Assembly: GCA_902472555.1 (NCBI GenBank)
Contig: CABROF010000012.1
Location: 1-39,450, forward strand
Direction: 5' to 3'
Length of the DNA: 39,450 bases
DNA from: UMGS1851 sp900555605
GTDB taxonomy: Bacteria > Bacillota > Clostridia > UBA1212 > UBA1255
The position numbers and the translations under genes were made by a program. Under the pieces are notes generated by a model. That model made no database searches. It saw only the letters and a list, made by a program, of their open reading frames with translations, and was not told the DNA's origin. The stretch's first letter is position 1; every line of letters begins with the position of its first letter. Below, piece by piece: positions 24,847 through 32,590 of the stretch.

Positions 24847-25142
24847 AGCAAAAGAAAATTCCGATGCGCAGATGCATCGGCTGCTATGAATCAAAACCGA
24901 AAAAAGAATTGCTGCGGATTGTGAAGTCCGCAGAGGACGGCAGCATCTGTATAGATACTACCGGACGCAAAAACGGCAGAGGCGCCTACATTTGTCCCAG
25001 CGAGACATGTTTTGCGCAGGTGATCAAGGGGCACAAGCTGAATAAGGAATTCGAATGTGCGGTGAGTGATGAGGTTTATCAAAGTTTGATGGATTCGTTC
25101 CAGTCAAATGCAACAAAATCCGGAGGTGGAGCGATTGGATAA
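24843..25142 (+). CDS. rnpM: RNase P modulator RnpM (YlxR family)
   Basis: A 99-residue RNA-binding protein of the YlxR family, recently renamed RnpM for its effect on RNase P in Bacillus. The signature is clear: PMRRCIGCYESKPKKELLRI followed by DTTGRKNGRGAYICPS. The start overlaps the nusA stop. The 3' end overlaps the infB start by eight bases, so all three may be translationally coupled. In many Firmicutes an L7Ae-like ylxQ gene follows; it is absent here. Confidence 0.93.
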   Translation: MKQKKIPMRRCIGCYESKPKKELLRIVKSAEDGSICIDTTGRKNGRGAYICPSETCFAQVIKGHKLNKEFECAVSDEVYQSLMDSFQSNATKSGGGAIG

Positions 25143-28100
25143 TAAAATCAGAGTACACGAATTGGCAAAACAGTTAAAATCAACGAGCAAACGCATTATT
25201 GAAATGCTCAGTGAGATCGGCATTTTTAATAAGAGCTACATGAGCACGCTCGAAGATGAGGAGCTGCAGGCATTTTACAATCATATCGGTTATCATCCGG
25301 ATGCGGGAAAGAAGCAGGAAACGATAGGTGCCTCTGCTATCGGTGCGGGAAGCAGCGAAAAAACAGCCTCTGCGGGAGGCACTCGCGCGGTCCATGGAGC
25401 CGGGCAGAAATCCAGCGGAATCGTAGTGCGCAGGATTATACATGATCAGTCGTCCTTTTCGGAGGGAAAAGCGCAGAATCCGCAGGGCGGGACTCCTTCC
25501 GGGAAAAAACAGTTTCAGCGTCAGCAGAGCAGAACCGCATCGTCCGGTCTGCGGTCCGGCTATGAAGTGAGAAGCGCAGAAAGCTATGAGGCGCTGCTCT
25601 CGGAGACGCAGGAGCGTCAGAAAAATGAGTCAGTTGCTGATCTGCCGGAAAATACCGCTGCTGAGCCGGCGGCACAGGAGACCACCACTGTACGCAGAAT
25701 CAAGCGGATTGCAAAGAACAGGCCGGCGGAAACCGGAGACGCCGAGGTGCAGCGTCCGGAAACAAAAAAAGAAGGCACGGAAGCTTTTGCTGCTGGAGAA
25801 CAGACACCTGCAGCGGGGTCTGCTGCTTCGATTGCTGTACCTGATGCTGAAAAAAATGCAGAACAGCCTGCCGCAGCGGCGCCTGCTGTAAAAACAACAG
25901 AGCCGATCTCAAAGGTTTACCATTATCAGGAGGAAATTGTGATTGACCTTCCCGAACCGGAAGGTGCCGCAAAATCTGATGATAAAAATGATATAGCCAC
26001 ATCAGATGCTGCGAAATCCGAGAATTTGCATGCAGAAGCGCAGGCACAGGCCCCCCGCACCGAAGGTGCGATGCGTACCCAAGGGACGATGCGGTCGGAA
26101 CCCGCTGTTCGTTCTGATCGGCCTGTTCGTTCTGATCGGCCCGCCGGCACCGGGCGTCCGGATCGATATGAACGTCCCGCCCGTCCGGATGGGACGGACA
26201 GAAGCACCGGGCGGTTTGACCGCGGCGGCGTAAGACCGCAGGAATTGAACCGTGACCGCAGCCGGCCTGCACAGCCGGCCGCCGGCAGCAGAAATCCGGG
26301 CGGCTTTAGAAACAGTGACCGCCCGCGGACTGACCGTCCAAGAGACGACCGTCCAAGAGACGGGAGAAATCCCGGAGCCGGCAGACTGTCTATTCCCGCA
26401 GTGGATCCGGCAGTGGCTGCGTCACAGGAGCCGCGCAGGGATTTTGGAAGCAAAAATTACGATAAAAATATAGACCGGCCCCAAAAGAAGGACGGTAAAA
26501 AGGATCCCTCCCGGCTGACTCCTTCGGCAAAGGAAAAATATAAGCCTGCCAAACAGCTGGTGGGCGATAAGAAGGGCGTTTCAGAGCTTCTGAACGATGA
26601 TGTCGTATATGAGGTAGAGTCTGTACCGCTGAAAAAGGGATCCCGCAAGCGGGATCAGAAAAGCCGCGGAAGAAACACGCCGGTATATAATCAGCCTGTA
26701 ATTGCGGTACTGACCAATGTGAAGCTGCCTGAAAACATTACGGTTAAGGATTTTGCGGAAAAAATTAAAAAGACCTCGGCTGATGTGATCAAAAAGCTGA
26801 TGCTGATGGGAATTATGGCGAACCAAAACCAGGTCATCGATTTCGATACAGCGGCGATTATTGCCGGTGAATATGGTATTACGGCAGAACAGGAGATCGT
26901 TGTAACGGATGAGGAATTGCTGTTTGAGGATCCGGATGATGCAGAAATCGATGAAGAGGCGGTGAGCAGGCCGCCTGTAGTCGTTGTAATGGGACACGTG
27001 GACCACGGTAAAACATCCCTGCTGGATGCGATCCGTTCCACAAGTGTCACTGCCGGGGAGGCAGGCGGTATCACACAGCATATCGGCGCCTATATGGTAA
27101 AGATTAACGATCGGAAAATTACATTTTTGGATACCCCGGGCCACGAGGCCTTTACCGCTATGCGGGCCAGAGGCGCACAGGTTACGGATGTAGCGATTCT
27201 GGTGGTCGCGGCTGACGACGGCGTTATGCCGCAGACCGTAGAAGCGATTAACCATGCAAAAGCTGCCAATGTATCAATTGTGATTGCTGTGAACAAAATA
27301 GATAAGCCGGGAGCCAATGTGGACCGTGTTATGCAGGAATTGACAGAGTATGAAATCGTGCCGGAGGCATGGGGCGGAGATATTCCCTTTGTACCGGTTT
27401 CTGCAAAAACTGGTGAAAATATTGGAGAGCTGCTTGAGACCGTACTGCTTTCCGCAGATATTTTGGAGCTGAAGGCAAATCCGAACAAACAGGCGAAAGG
27501 TACGATTATTGAAGCAAAGCTGGACAAAAACAGAGGACCTGTTGCCACACTGCTCGTGCAGCGCGGAACCTTGAAGCCGGGCGATGCCATTATTTCCGGA
27601 ACGACCTTCGGACATATCAGAACCATGACCGATGACCGCGGCAGGGCGCTGAAAAAAGCGGGGCCCTCTATGCCTGTGGAAATTACCGGACTTCCGGAAG
27701 TGCCCGAGGCCGGCGAAGTATTTTACGTCGTAACCGATGAACGTCTGGCAAAGCATCTGATTGATACCCGCAAGAACGAGCTGCGCGCAAGAAATCTGCA
27801 GAGCCAGTCAAAGGTATCTCTGGATGACCTTTTTGCCCAGATTCAGGAAGGAAAGGTTAAAGATCTGAACTTGATCATCAAAGCAGACGTTCAGGGCAGC
27901 GTCGAGGCTGTCAAGCAGTCTTTGGAAAAGCTCAGCAACGATCAAGTGCGGATTCGGATTATTCACGGCGCCGTCGGTGCCATTACCGAATCCGACGTTA
28001 CCCTTGCCGAGGTTTCCAATGCCATCATCATCGGCTTCAATGTCCGTCCCGGTGCTTCCGTCGCCGAACATGCCGAAGCCGCCGGTGTTGATCTCCGTCT

Positions 28101-28467
28101 CTATCGTATCATCTATGATGCCATAGACGATATCAAGGCCGCCATGACCGGCATGCTTGATCCCGAGTACAAAGAAGTCGTTATCGGACACGTTGAAATC
28201 CGTCAGACCTTTAAAGTCTCCGGTATCGGTACCATTGCAGGCTGTTACGTCACCAACGGCAAAATTATCCGCAACTCAGACGTCCGCATCGTCCGCAACG
28301 GCATCGTAATCTATGAAGGCAAGCTCGCCTCCCTGAAACGCTTCAAAGATGACGTCAAAGAGGTTCAGCAGGGCTTTGAATGCGGTCTGTCCTTTGAACG
28401 CTTCAATGATATTAAAGAGGGCGATGAGGTGGAGTGTTATATAATGGAAGAGATCAAACGCCAATAA
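25135..28467 (+). CDS. infB: Translation initiation factor IF-2 with very long disordered N-terminal linker
   Basis: A GTPase of 1110 residues that places initiator tRNA on the 30S subunit. A small N-terminal domain (VHELAKQLKSTSKRIIEML) is followed by about 430 residues of low-complexity Ala/Glu, then Arg/Asp/Pro/Gly-rich linker (RSDRP, RPRD repeats). A second IF2-N domain comes next, then the G domain with GHVDHGKTS (from about 620), DTPGHEAF and NKIDK, and finally domains II, III and the C-terminal barrel. The start is TTG 25135, with GGAGGTG six bases before it; ATG 25108 has no ribosome site. The last roughly 500 bases use very different synonymous codons from the rest (see findings). 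The linker has two perfect in-frame tandem duplications. Confidence 0.96.
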   Translation: MDNKIRVHELAKQLKSTSKRIIEMLSEIGIFNKSYMSTLEDEELQAFYNHIGYHPDAGKKQETIGASAIGAGSSEKTASAGGTRAVHGAGQKSSGIVVRRIIHDQSSFSEGKAQNPQGGTPSGKKQFQRQQSRTASSGLRSGYEVRSAESYEALLSETQERQKNESVADLPENTAAEPAAQETTTVRRIKRIAKNRPAETGDAEVQRPETKKEGTEAFAAGEQTPAAGSAASIAVPDAEKNAEQPAAAAPAVKTTEPISKVYHYQEEIVIDLPEPEGAAKSDDKNDIATSDAAKSENLHAEAQAQAPRTEGAMRTQGTMRSEPAVRSDRPVRSDRPAGTGRPDRYERPARPDGTDRSTGRFDRGGVRPQELNRDRSRPAQPAAGSRNPGGFRNSDRPRTDRPRDDRPRDGRNPGAGRLSIPAVDPAVAASQEPRRDFGSKNYDKNIDRPQKKDGKKDPSRLTPSAKEKYKPAKQLVGDKKGVSELLNDDVVYEVESVPLKKGSRKRDQKSRGRNTPVYNQPVIAVLTNVKLPENITVKDFAEKIKKTSADVIKKLMLMGIMANQNQVIDFDTAAIIAGEYGITAEQEIVVTDEELLFEDPDDAEIDEEAVSRPPVVVVMGHVDHGKTSLLDAIRSTSVTAGEAGGITQHIGAYMVKINDRKITFLDTPGHEAFTAMRARGAQVTDVAILVVAADDGVMPQTVEAINHAKAANVSIVIAVNKIDKPGANVDRVMQELTEYEIVPEAWGGDIPFVPVSAKTGENIGELLETVLLSADILELKANPNKQAKGTIIEAKLDKNRGPVATLLVQRGTLKPGDAIISGTTFGHIRTMTDDRGRALKKAGPSMPVEITGLPEVPEAGEVFYVVTDERLAKHLIDTRKNELRARNLQSQSKVSLDDLFAQIQEGKVKDLNLIIKADVQGSVEAVKQSLEKLSNDQVRIRIIHGAVGAITESDVTLAEVSNAIIIGFNVRPGASVAEHAEAAGVDLRLYRIIYDAIDDIKAAMTGMLDPEYKEVVIGHVEIRQTFKVSGIGTIAGCYVTNGKIIRNSDVRIVRNGIVIYEGKLASLKRFKDDVKEVQQGFECGLSFERFNDIKEGDEVECYIMEEIKRQ
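26105..26140 (+). repeat. 18-bp perfect tandem duplication in the infB linker
   Basis: CTGTTCGTTCTGATCGGC occurs twice in direct succession (26105-26122, 26123-26140). It keeps the reading frame and doubles the peptide VRSDRP. This is a likely site of length variation by slippage. Confidence 0.9.
26332..26361 (+). repeat. 15-bp perfect tandem duplication in the infB linker
   Basis: GACCGTCCAAGAGAC occurs twice in succession (26332-26346, 26347-26361), in frame, giving DRPRD twice. Confidence 0.9.
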
Positions 28468-28576
28468 CCGGAAAGTCCGGGAACCGGTGCCTTTGCCGCT
28501 TCCCGAAAGGCTTGCGTATAGAAATACGCGGCGTCTTCCTGCAAACGGCAAATCCACCGGTTCCCGGACTTTCCGG
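28468..28576. repeat. Palindromic repeat element, copy A (complete)
   Basis: The element begins directly after the infB stop codon. Its ends, 28468-28489 and 28555-28576, are a perfect 22-bp inverted repeat. Inside it TTTGCCG (28492-28498) pairs with CGGCAAA (28546-28552), and at the centre GCGTA and TACGC flank the loop TAGAAA. The whole 109 bases can fold into one long hairpin. There are no transposase frames or clear target-site duplications. This is the architecture of a REP/BIME-type or MITE-type element. Confidence 0.85.
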
Positions 28577-28591
28577 CGGTGTGAAAGGAGA

Positions 28592-28697
28592 GGCGCCTTT
28601 GCCGCTTCCCGAAAGGTTTGCGTATAGAAATACGCGGCGCCTTCCTGCAAACGGCAAATCCACCGGTTCCTGGACTTTCCGGCGGTGTGGGGGGAGA
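28592..28697. repeat. Palindromic repeat element, copy B (tandem, left-truncated)
   Basis: This repeats 28486-28591 at an offset of exactly 106 bases with only a few substitutions, concentrated in the spacer GTGAAAGGAG/GTGGGGGGAG. It keeps the inner stems and the right arm (28661-28682, one change) but lacks its own left arm. The left arm of copy A could therefore pair with either right arm. It ends about 40 bases before the rbfA start. Confidence 0.85.
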
Positions 28698-28738
28698 GGC
28701 AGAGGGTTTTGGATTTTGAATGAAGAATGGAGATTATT

Positions 28739-29122
28739 ATGGATCGAATTGATCGTATTGCCAATGAGATGCGGCGCGTGATCAGCGATATTATTCAGAA
28801 TGATATCAAAGATCCGCGGATTCCTACCGTGACCAGTGTTGTGGCAGTCAAGTTGGCGAAAGATTTAAAATATGCCAAGGTATATGTCAGCGTGTACGGA
28901 TCGGAGGCAGAAAAGGCTTCGGCGCTGCTTGCGCTGAAAAGCTCGTCTGGCTTTATCCGCCATGAAATCGGGCAGAAGATGATTATTCGGTATGTACCGG
29001 AACTCACGTTTTGCATTGATGAATCCATTGAGCGCGGTGCTTATATGTCGCAGCGGATTGCGCAGGTGCGCAGAGCGGATGAAAAGGGTGCTGCGGATGG
29101 CGGTGAGAAGGGGATGGAATAA
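28739..29122 (+). CDS. rbfA: 30S ribosome-binding factor RbfA
   Basis: A 127-residue KH-like factor for late 30S maturation and cold adaptation. Diagnostic blocks are RIANEMRRVISDIIQNDIKD, KYAKVYVSVYG and SSGFIRHEIGQ, ending in a short charged tail. ATG 28739 has TGGAG six bases upstream, better than the in-frame ATG at 28727. It is separated from infB by about 270 bases of palindromic repeats, where these genes are normally close together. It is followed after two bases by nrnA. Confidence 0.95.
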   Translation: MDRIDRIANEMRRVISDIIQNDIKDPRIPTVTSVVAVKLAKDLKYAKVYVSVYGSEAEKASALLALKSSSGFIRHEIGQKMIIRYVPELTFCIDESIERGAYMSQRIAQVRRADEKGAADGGEKGME

Positions 29123-29124
29123 GG

Positions 29125-30207
29125 TTGCAGGAGTGGACACAGGCGTTGCAGTGGATCAGAGAGGCAGAGCGGATTTCTTTATTTGTGCATATCTTTGCAG
29201 ATGGGGATGCGGTTGGATCTGCCTATGGCTTGGCGCATCTGCTGCGCGCAATGGATAAGGATGTTTTGCTTTATGCGGAAGAGCCGATTGATGAAAAATT
29301 ATTATTTTTAGCAGATACAAAGATTTCCTGCACGATTTGGGAGCAGAACTCGGCCGACGGCCCGGCGGCAGGGCCGCATACCGCCGCAGCGGACCGGAAG
29401 ACGGACCTCAGCATAGCGGTAGACTGCAGCGATGAAAAGCGCCTTGGCGGCCGCGCGGCGCTTTTTTTTCAAAGCCCGCGGACCCTGCGCATTGACCATC
29501 ATGCGGTGGGGGAAGCTTTTGCTGCGTGCAACATTTGTAATCCGGATTGGGCTGCGACTGCGGAGGGCATGCTGGAGCTCGCACAGTGCCTGGGCTTTTT
29601 TCAGCCTGAGAAGGCCGAAGGTGCCGTTCTGATACCTTGTATGACGGACCGCATTGCGGAGCAGGCGGCGGCAGTCTGTTTTTATACGGGACTGGTCACA
29701 GATACCGGCTGTTTTGCTTATTCCAATGTTACCCCCGATACGCACTTTGCGGCGGCTCTTCTGCTCAAGGCAGCAGGCCAGAGTCTGCATTGGATCGGGG
29801 AGGCGGTTTTTGAAAGTAAAAAGCCGCAGACGCTGCGGCTATATGCAAAGGCGTACGGGGCAATTACGTATTACTGTGGGGGAAAAATTGCTTTTTTGCG
29901 GATTACGGAGGAGGATCTGGAAGCAACGGAAACCGAGGCGTCGGATACGGATGGGCTGTCTGCAACGCTGCGTGGAATCCAGGGCGTACATGTAGGGGTC
30001 CTGGCAAAGCCGGGAAAGGTTCCGGGTGAAATCCGATTCAGCCTGCGGTCTGACGAAGCCTGCAATGTTTCCGAAATTGCCGCTGCTTTCGGCGGCGGCG
30101 GACATGCAAAAGCCGCAGGCTGCGTTTGTCTGCAGGAAACAGATTATGAGGAATTCAAAGCAAAACTGATTGCGGAAATCGCGGCTCGGCTGCATGATGA
30201 AATCTGA
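29125..30207 (+). CDS. nrnA: DHH/DHHA1 phosphoesterase (NrnA-type nanoRNase / pAp phosphatase)
   Basis: A 360-residue enzyme of the NrnA family, which degrades short RNAs (nanoRNA), 3'-phosphoadenosine 5'-phosphate and sometimes pGpG or pApA. Metal-binding motifs are present: HIFADGDAVGS near residue 22, AVDCSD, the name-giving DHH in RIDHHAVG, and TDTGCFAYSN. The C-terminal DHHA1 domain ends with the glycine-rich GGGGHAKAAGC. The start is a TTG; no ATG occurs before residue 43, and the DGDA motif lies well upstream of it, so TTG is needed. The ribosome site is weak (GAAGGGG or AAGG nearby). Two bases separate it from rbfA. Confidence 0.92.
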   Translation: MQEWTQALQWIREAERISLFVHIFADGDAVGSAYGLAHLLRAMDKDVLLYAEEPIDEKLLFLADTKISCTIWEQNSADGPAAGPHTAAADRKTDLSIAVDCSDEKRLGGRAALFFQSPRTLRIDHHAVGEAFAACNICNPDWAATAEGMLELAQCLGFFQPEKAEGAVLIPCMTDRIAEQAAAVCFYTGLVTDTGCFAYSNVTPDTHFAAALLLKAAGQSLHWIGEAVFESKKPQTLRLYAKAYGAITYYCGGKIAFLRITEEDLEATETEASDTDGLSATLRGIQGVHVGVLAKPGKVPGEIRFSLRSDEACNVSEIAAAFGGGGHAKAAGCVCLQETDYEEFKAKLIAEIAARLHDEI

Positions 30208-30232
30208 TAAACGGAGAGGATGAAGGTTACGG

Positions 30233-31243
30233 TTGGATGCGATTTTGAATATCAATAAGCCTGCAGGCATGTCGTCGTTTCGCTGTGTATCCATTGTCAG
30301 GCAGATTGTGAAAGAGAAAAAAGCGGGACACGGTGGTACGCTGGATCCGGAAGCGACGGGCATTTTACCTGTATGTATCGGAAAAGCAACCCGGTGTGCC
30401 GATTTTTTTTTGACGTATAAAAAACGGTACCGCGCGGAAATTTTTTTCGGTGCAGCTACGGATACTTGCGATATTTGGGGAGAGGCGGTACAATTTAGCA
30501 GCGGGGTATGCCCGGAACTGTTTCCGTTTGCACATGCGATTCCTGTTTCGCCGGCATGTACATATGATTCGGGCGACCTTTCGGCTGTGACTTCGGAGCG
30601 GCTGCAAAAGGCCATTCCAAAGCAGGTCGGACGGATTCTGCAAGTGCCGCCCATGTATTCCGCTATTAAAATGGACGGTATCCCGGCTTATAAGCGGGCG
30701 CGCAGGGGCGAGAACGTGGAGATGAAGGCCCGGTATGCGGATATCTATGAGATTGTACTGCTGCATTTTGTACATCACGGCGCCGGGGGCGCCTGTGCTG
30801 TCATAGAGATTGAATGCGGAAGAGGAACATATATCCGCTCACTTTGCAGGGATCTCGGCGCTGCATTGGGATGTCCGGCGTGTATGTCGCATTTGGAGCG
30901 GATCCGGTACGGCCCGCTGGCGATTGCGGAGGCTGTTACCCTTGAAACATTAGAACATGAAATCCCACGGCGCCGGGAATCCGGCGATACGGAAAGCCCG
31001 ATATGGATGTATTCCATAGACGCGTTGCTGCGCGACCTGCCGTATACGGAGCTGACGCCTGCGGAAGCGGCGCGGTATCGGAATGGACAGCCCGTTATTT
31101 TACCCCAATCGGCTTTTGCAGACCTTTCCGCAGAAGCGGAACCGTGTGTTCGCCTTCGAGAAAAGGGCGCCGTACTGGCAGTTGCAAAAATACGGCCCGA
31201 ACCGGAAGGATATCGGCTTGTGCCGTTTAAATATTTTGGATAA
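30233..31243 (+). CDS. truB: tRNA pseudouridine-55 synthase TruB
   Basis: A 336-residue enzyme that makes pseudouridine 55 in the T-loop of tRNAs. The catalytic aspartate lies in GHGGTLDPEATGILPV, preceded by NINKPAGMSSF. The family blocks RYRAEIFFGAATDTCD, PPMYSAIKMDGIPAYKRARRG and CGRGTYIRSLCRDLG follow. Between the second and third of these, some 30-40 extra residues (about FSSGVCPEL to SERLQK) make it longer than most bacterial TruB proteins. The C-terminus is a small PUA-like domain. The start is TTG with GAAGG six bases upstream. A run of nine T lies at 30403-30411 within the frame. Confidence 0.94.
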   Translation: MDAILNINKPAGMSSFRCVSIVRQIVKEKKAGHGGTLDPEATGILPVCIGKATRCADFFLTYKKRYRAEIFFGAATDTCDIWGEAVQFSSGVCPELFPFAHAIPVSPACTYDSGDLSAVTSERLQKAIPKQVGRILQVPPMYSAIKMDGIPAYKRARRGENVEMKARYADIYEIVLLHFVHHGAGGACAVIEIECGRGTYIRSLCRDLGAALGCPACMSHLERIRYGPLAIAEAVTLETLEHEIPRRRESGDTESPIWMYSIDALLRDLPYTELTPAEAARYRNGQPVILPQSAFADLSAEAEPCVRLREKGAVLAVAKIRPEPEGYRLVPFKYFG

Positions 31244-31267
31244 GAGGAGAAATCGGAGGTTATATGT

Positions 31268-32548
31268 ATGGATTCAACAGAAACACTTTATCAAAAGGCA
31301 CGGTCATTGACCGATGTATATGGGCAGTCCGGCTTGCTGGCATTTTACGATGCATTGGATGAAGGCGGCAGGCAGCGGCTGCTCCAAGAAATCCTGCGGG
31401 TGGATTTTCCCCTTATGAAAAATCTTTATGAGCATGTTGCCCTTGCGTCGGGTGAGAAAGAAAAAATGGAGATTACGCCGATGCCGTGTACGGATGCCGC
31501 CGCGCTTCCGCAAAAAGAGCGGGCCGCGCTTTATGCGGAAGGACTGGAAGCGATCCGACGCGGAGAGCTGGCGGCTTTGACTATGGCTGGCGGCCAGGGG
31601 ACGCGTCTGGGGCATGACGGACCGAAGGGGACCTATGATATCGGTCTGCCGTCCCATAAGTCTTTGTTTGAGATCCAATGTGACGGACTGAAGGCTATCT
31701 CCGCGGAGGCGGGAAGAACCGTGCCCTGGTATATCATGACAAGTCACATCAATCATGATGAAAGCGTGGCGTTTTTTGAAAAAAATAACTGGTTTGGCTA
31801 TCCGCGGGAGGATGTGTTTTTCTTCCCTCAAACCATGATACCCGCAATGTCAAAGGACGGCAGGCTGCTGCTTGCGCAAAAGGATCAAATCCTGCAGAGC
31901 CCCAACGGAAACGGCGGCATGTTTGTTTCGCTGCTCCGGAGCGGCGGCATCGCAGATATGCGGCGGCGCGGCATCCGCTATCTGTTTGTCTGCGGCATCG
32001 ACAATTGCTTGGTTCGGATGGCAGACCCGCTGTTTATGGGCTTTCTGCTGAAATCCGGAAAAGAAGCGGCGGCGAAATCCTTTATCAAACGGGGTGCAGG
32101 GGAAAAAGCCGGCGTATTCTGTTACAGAAACGGCAGGCCGTTTGTGTGGGAGTATACGGAAATAACGGAGGAGTATGCAAATCTGAAGGATGCAGACGGG
32201 GTCTGGGTATACGGGGACACAAATGTGCTTAATTATATTTTTACGCTGGATAAGGTTGAGGCCATAGCTGGTCAAGGACTGCCTTACCATCGTGCGGTGA
32301 AAAAGCTCACCTATCTAAATGAGGCTTCAGGGGAGAATGCGGTCATGCCGGATGGATTTAAATTTGAACAGTTTTTATTCGACGCCTTTTTGTGGCTGGA
32401 GGATCTGGCGGTGCTGCGGATTATCCGGGAACAGGAATTTGCGCCGGTGAAAAATAAAACAGGGATCGACAGCGCGGAATCTGCACGGGAAATGTATCTT
32501 GCGGCGCATCCCGCGTGTACGGCGGAGGTTCCGCGGCAGAAATCATGA
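31268..32548 (+). CDS. UDP-sugar pyrophosphorylase, UDPGP/UAP1 family
   Basis: A 426-residue nucleotidyltransferase that makes UDP-N-acetylglucosamine or a related UDP-sugar from UTP and sugar-1-phosphate. The nucleotide loop reads LTMAGGQGTRLG, followed by GPKGTYDIGLPSHKSLFEIQ. Further family blocks are WYIMTSHINHDESVAFF, FFFPQTMIPAMS, SPNGNGGMF and FVCGIDNCLVRMADP. The pattern resembles eukaryote-type UAP1/AGX1 more than bacterial GalU or GlmU. The substrate sugar cannot be read from sequence alone. It follows truB by 24 bases with a GGAGG site and no terminator between, so it appears to be part of the operon. Confidence 0.88.
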   Translation: MDSTETLYQKARSLTDVYGQSGLLAFYDALDEGGRQRLLQEILRVDFPLMKNLYEHVALASGEKEKMEITPMPCTDAAALPQKERAALYAEGLEAIRRGELAALTMAGGQGTRLGHDGPKGTYDIGLPSHKSLFEIQCDGLKAISAEAGRTVPWYIMTSHINHDESVAFFEKNNWFGYPREDVFFFPQTMIPAMSKDGRLLLAQKDQILQSPNGNGGMFVSLLRSGGIADMRRRGIRYLFVCGIDNCLVRMADPLFMGFLLKSGKEAAAKSFIKRGAGEKAGVFCYRNGRPFVWEYTEITEEYANLKDADGVWVYGDTNVLNYIFTLDKVEAIAGQGLPYHRAVKKLTYLNEASGENAVMPDGFKFEQFLFDAFLWLEDLAVLRIIREQEFAPVKNKTGIDSAESAREMYLAAHPACTAEVPRQKS

Positions 32549-32590
32549 TATCGCAGCTGCGCAGAAAGCGTGGCGGAGAAGGAGGCAGCT

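Noticed and set aside
28468..28697. CRISPR array
   Set aside because: There are only two copies, 106 bases apart, with no distinct unique spacers; the unit is a large palindrome.
28276..28764. Minus-strand frame and other frames across the palindromic repeat
   Set aside because: Their repeated peptide (LPFAGRRRVFLYA) is just the translation of the duplicated palindrome; there is no start site.
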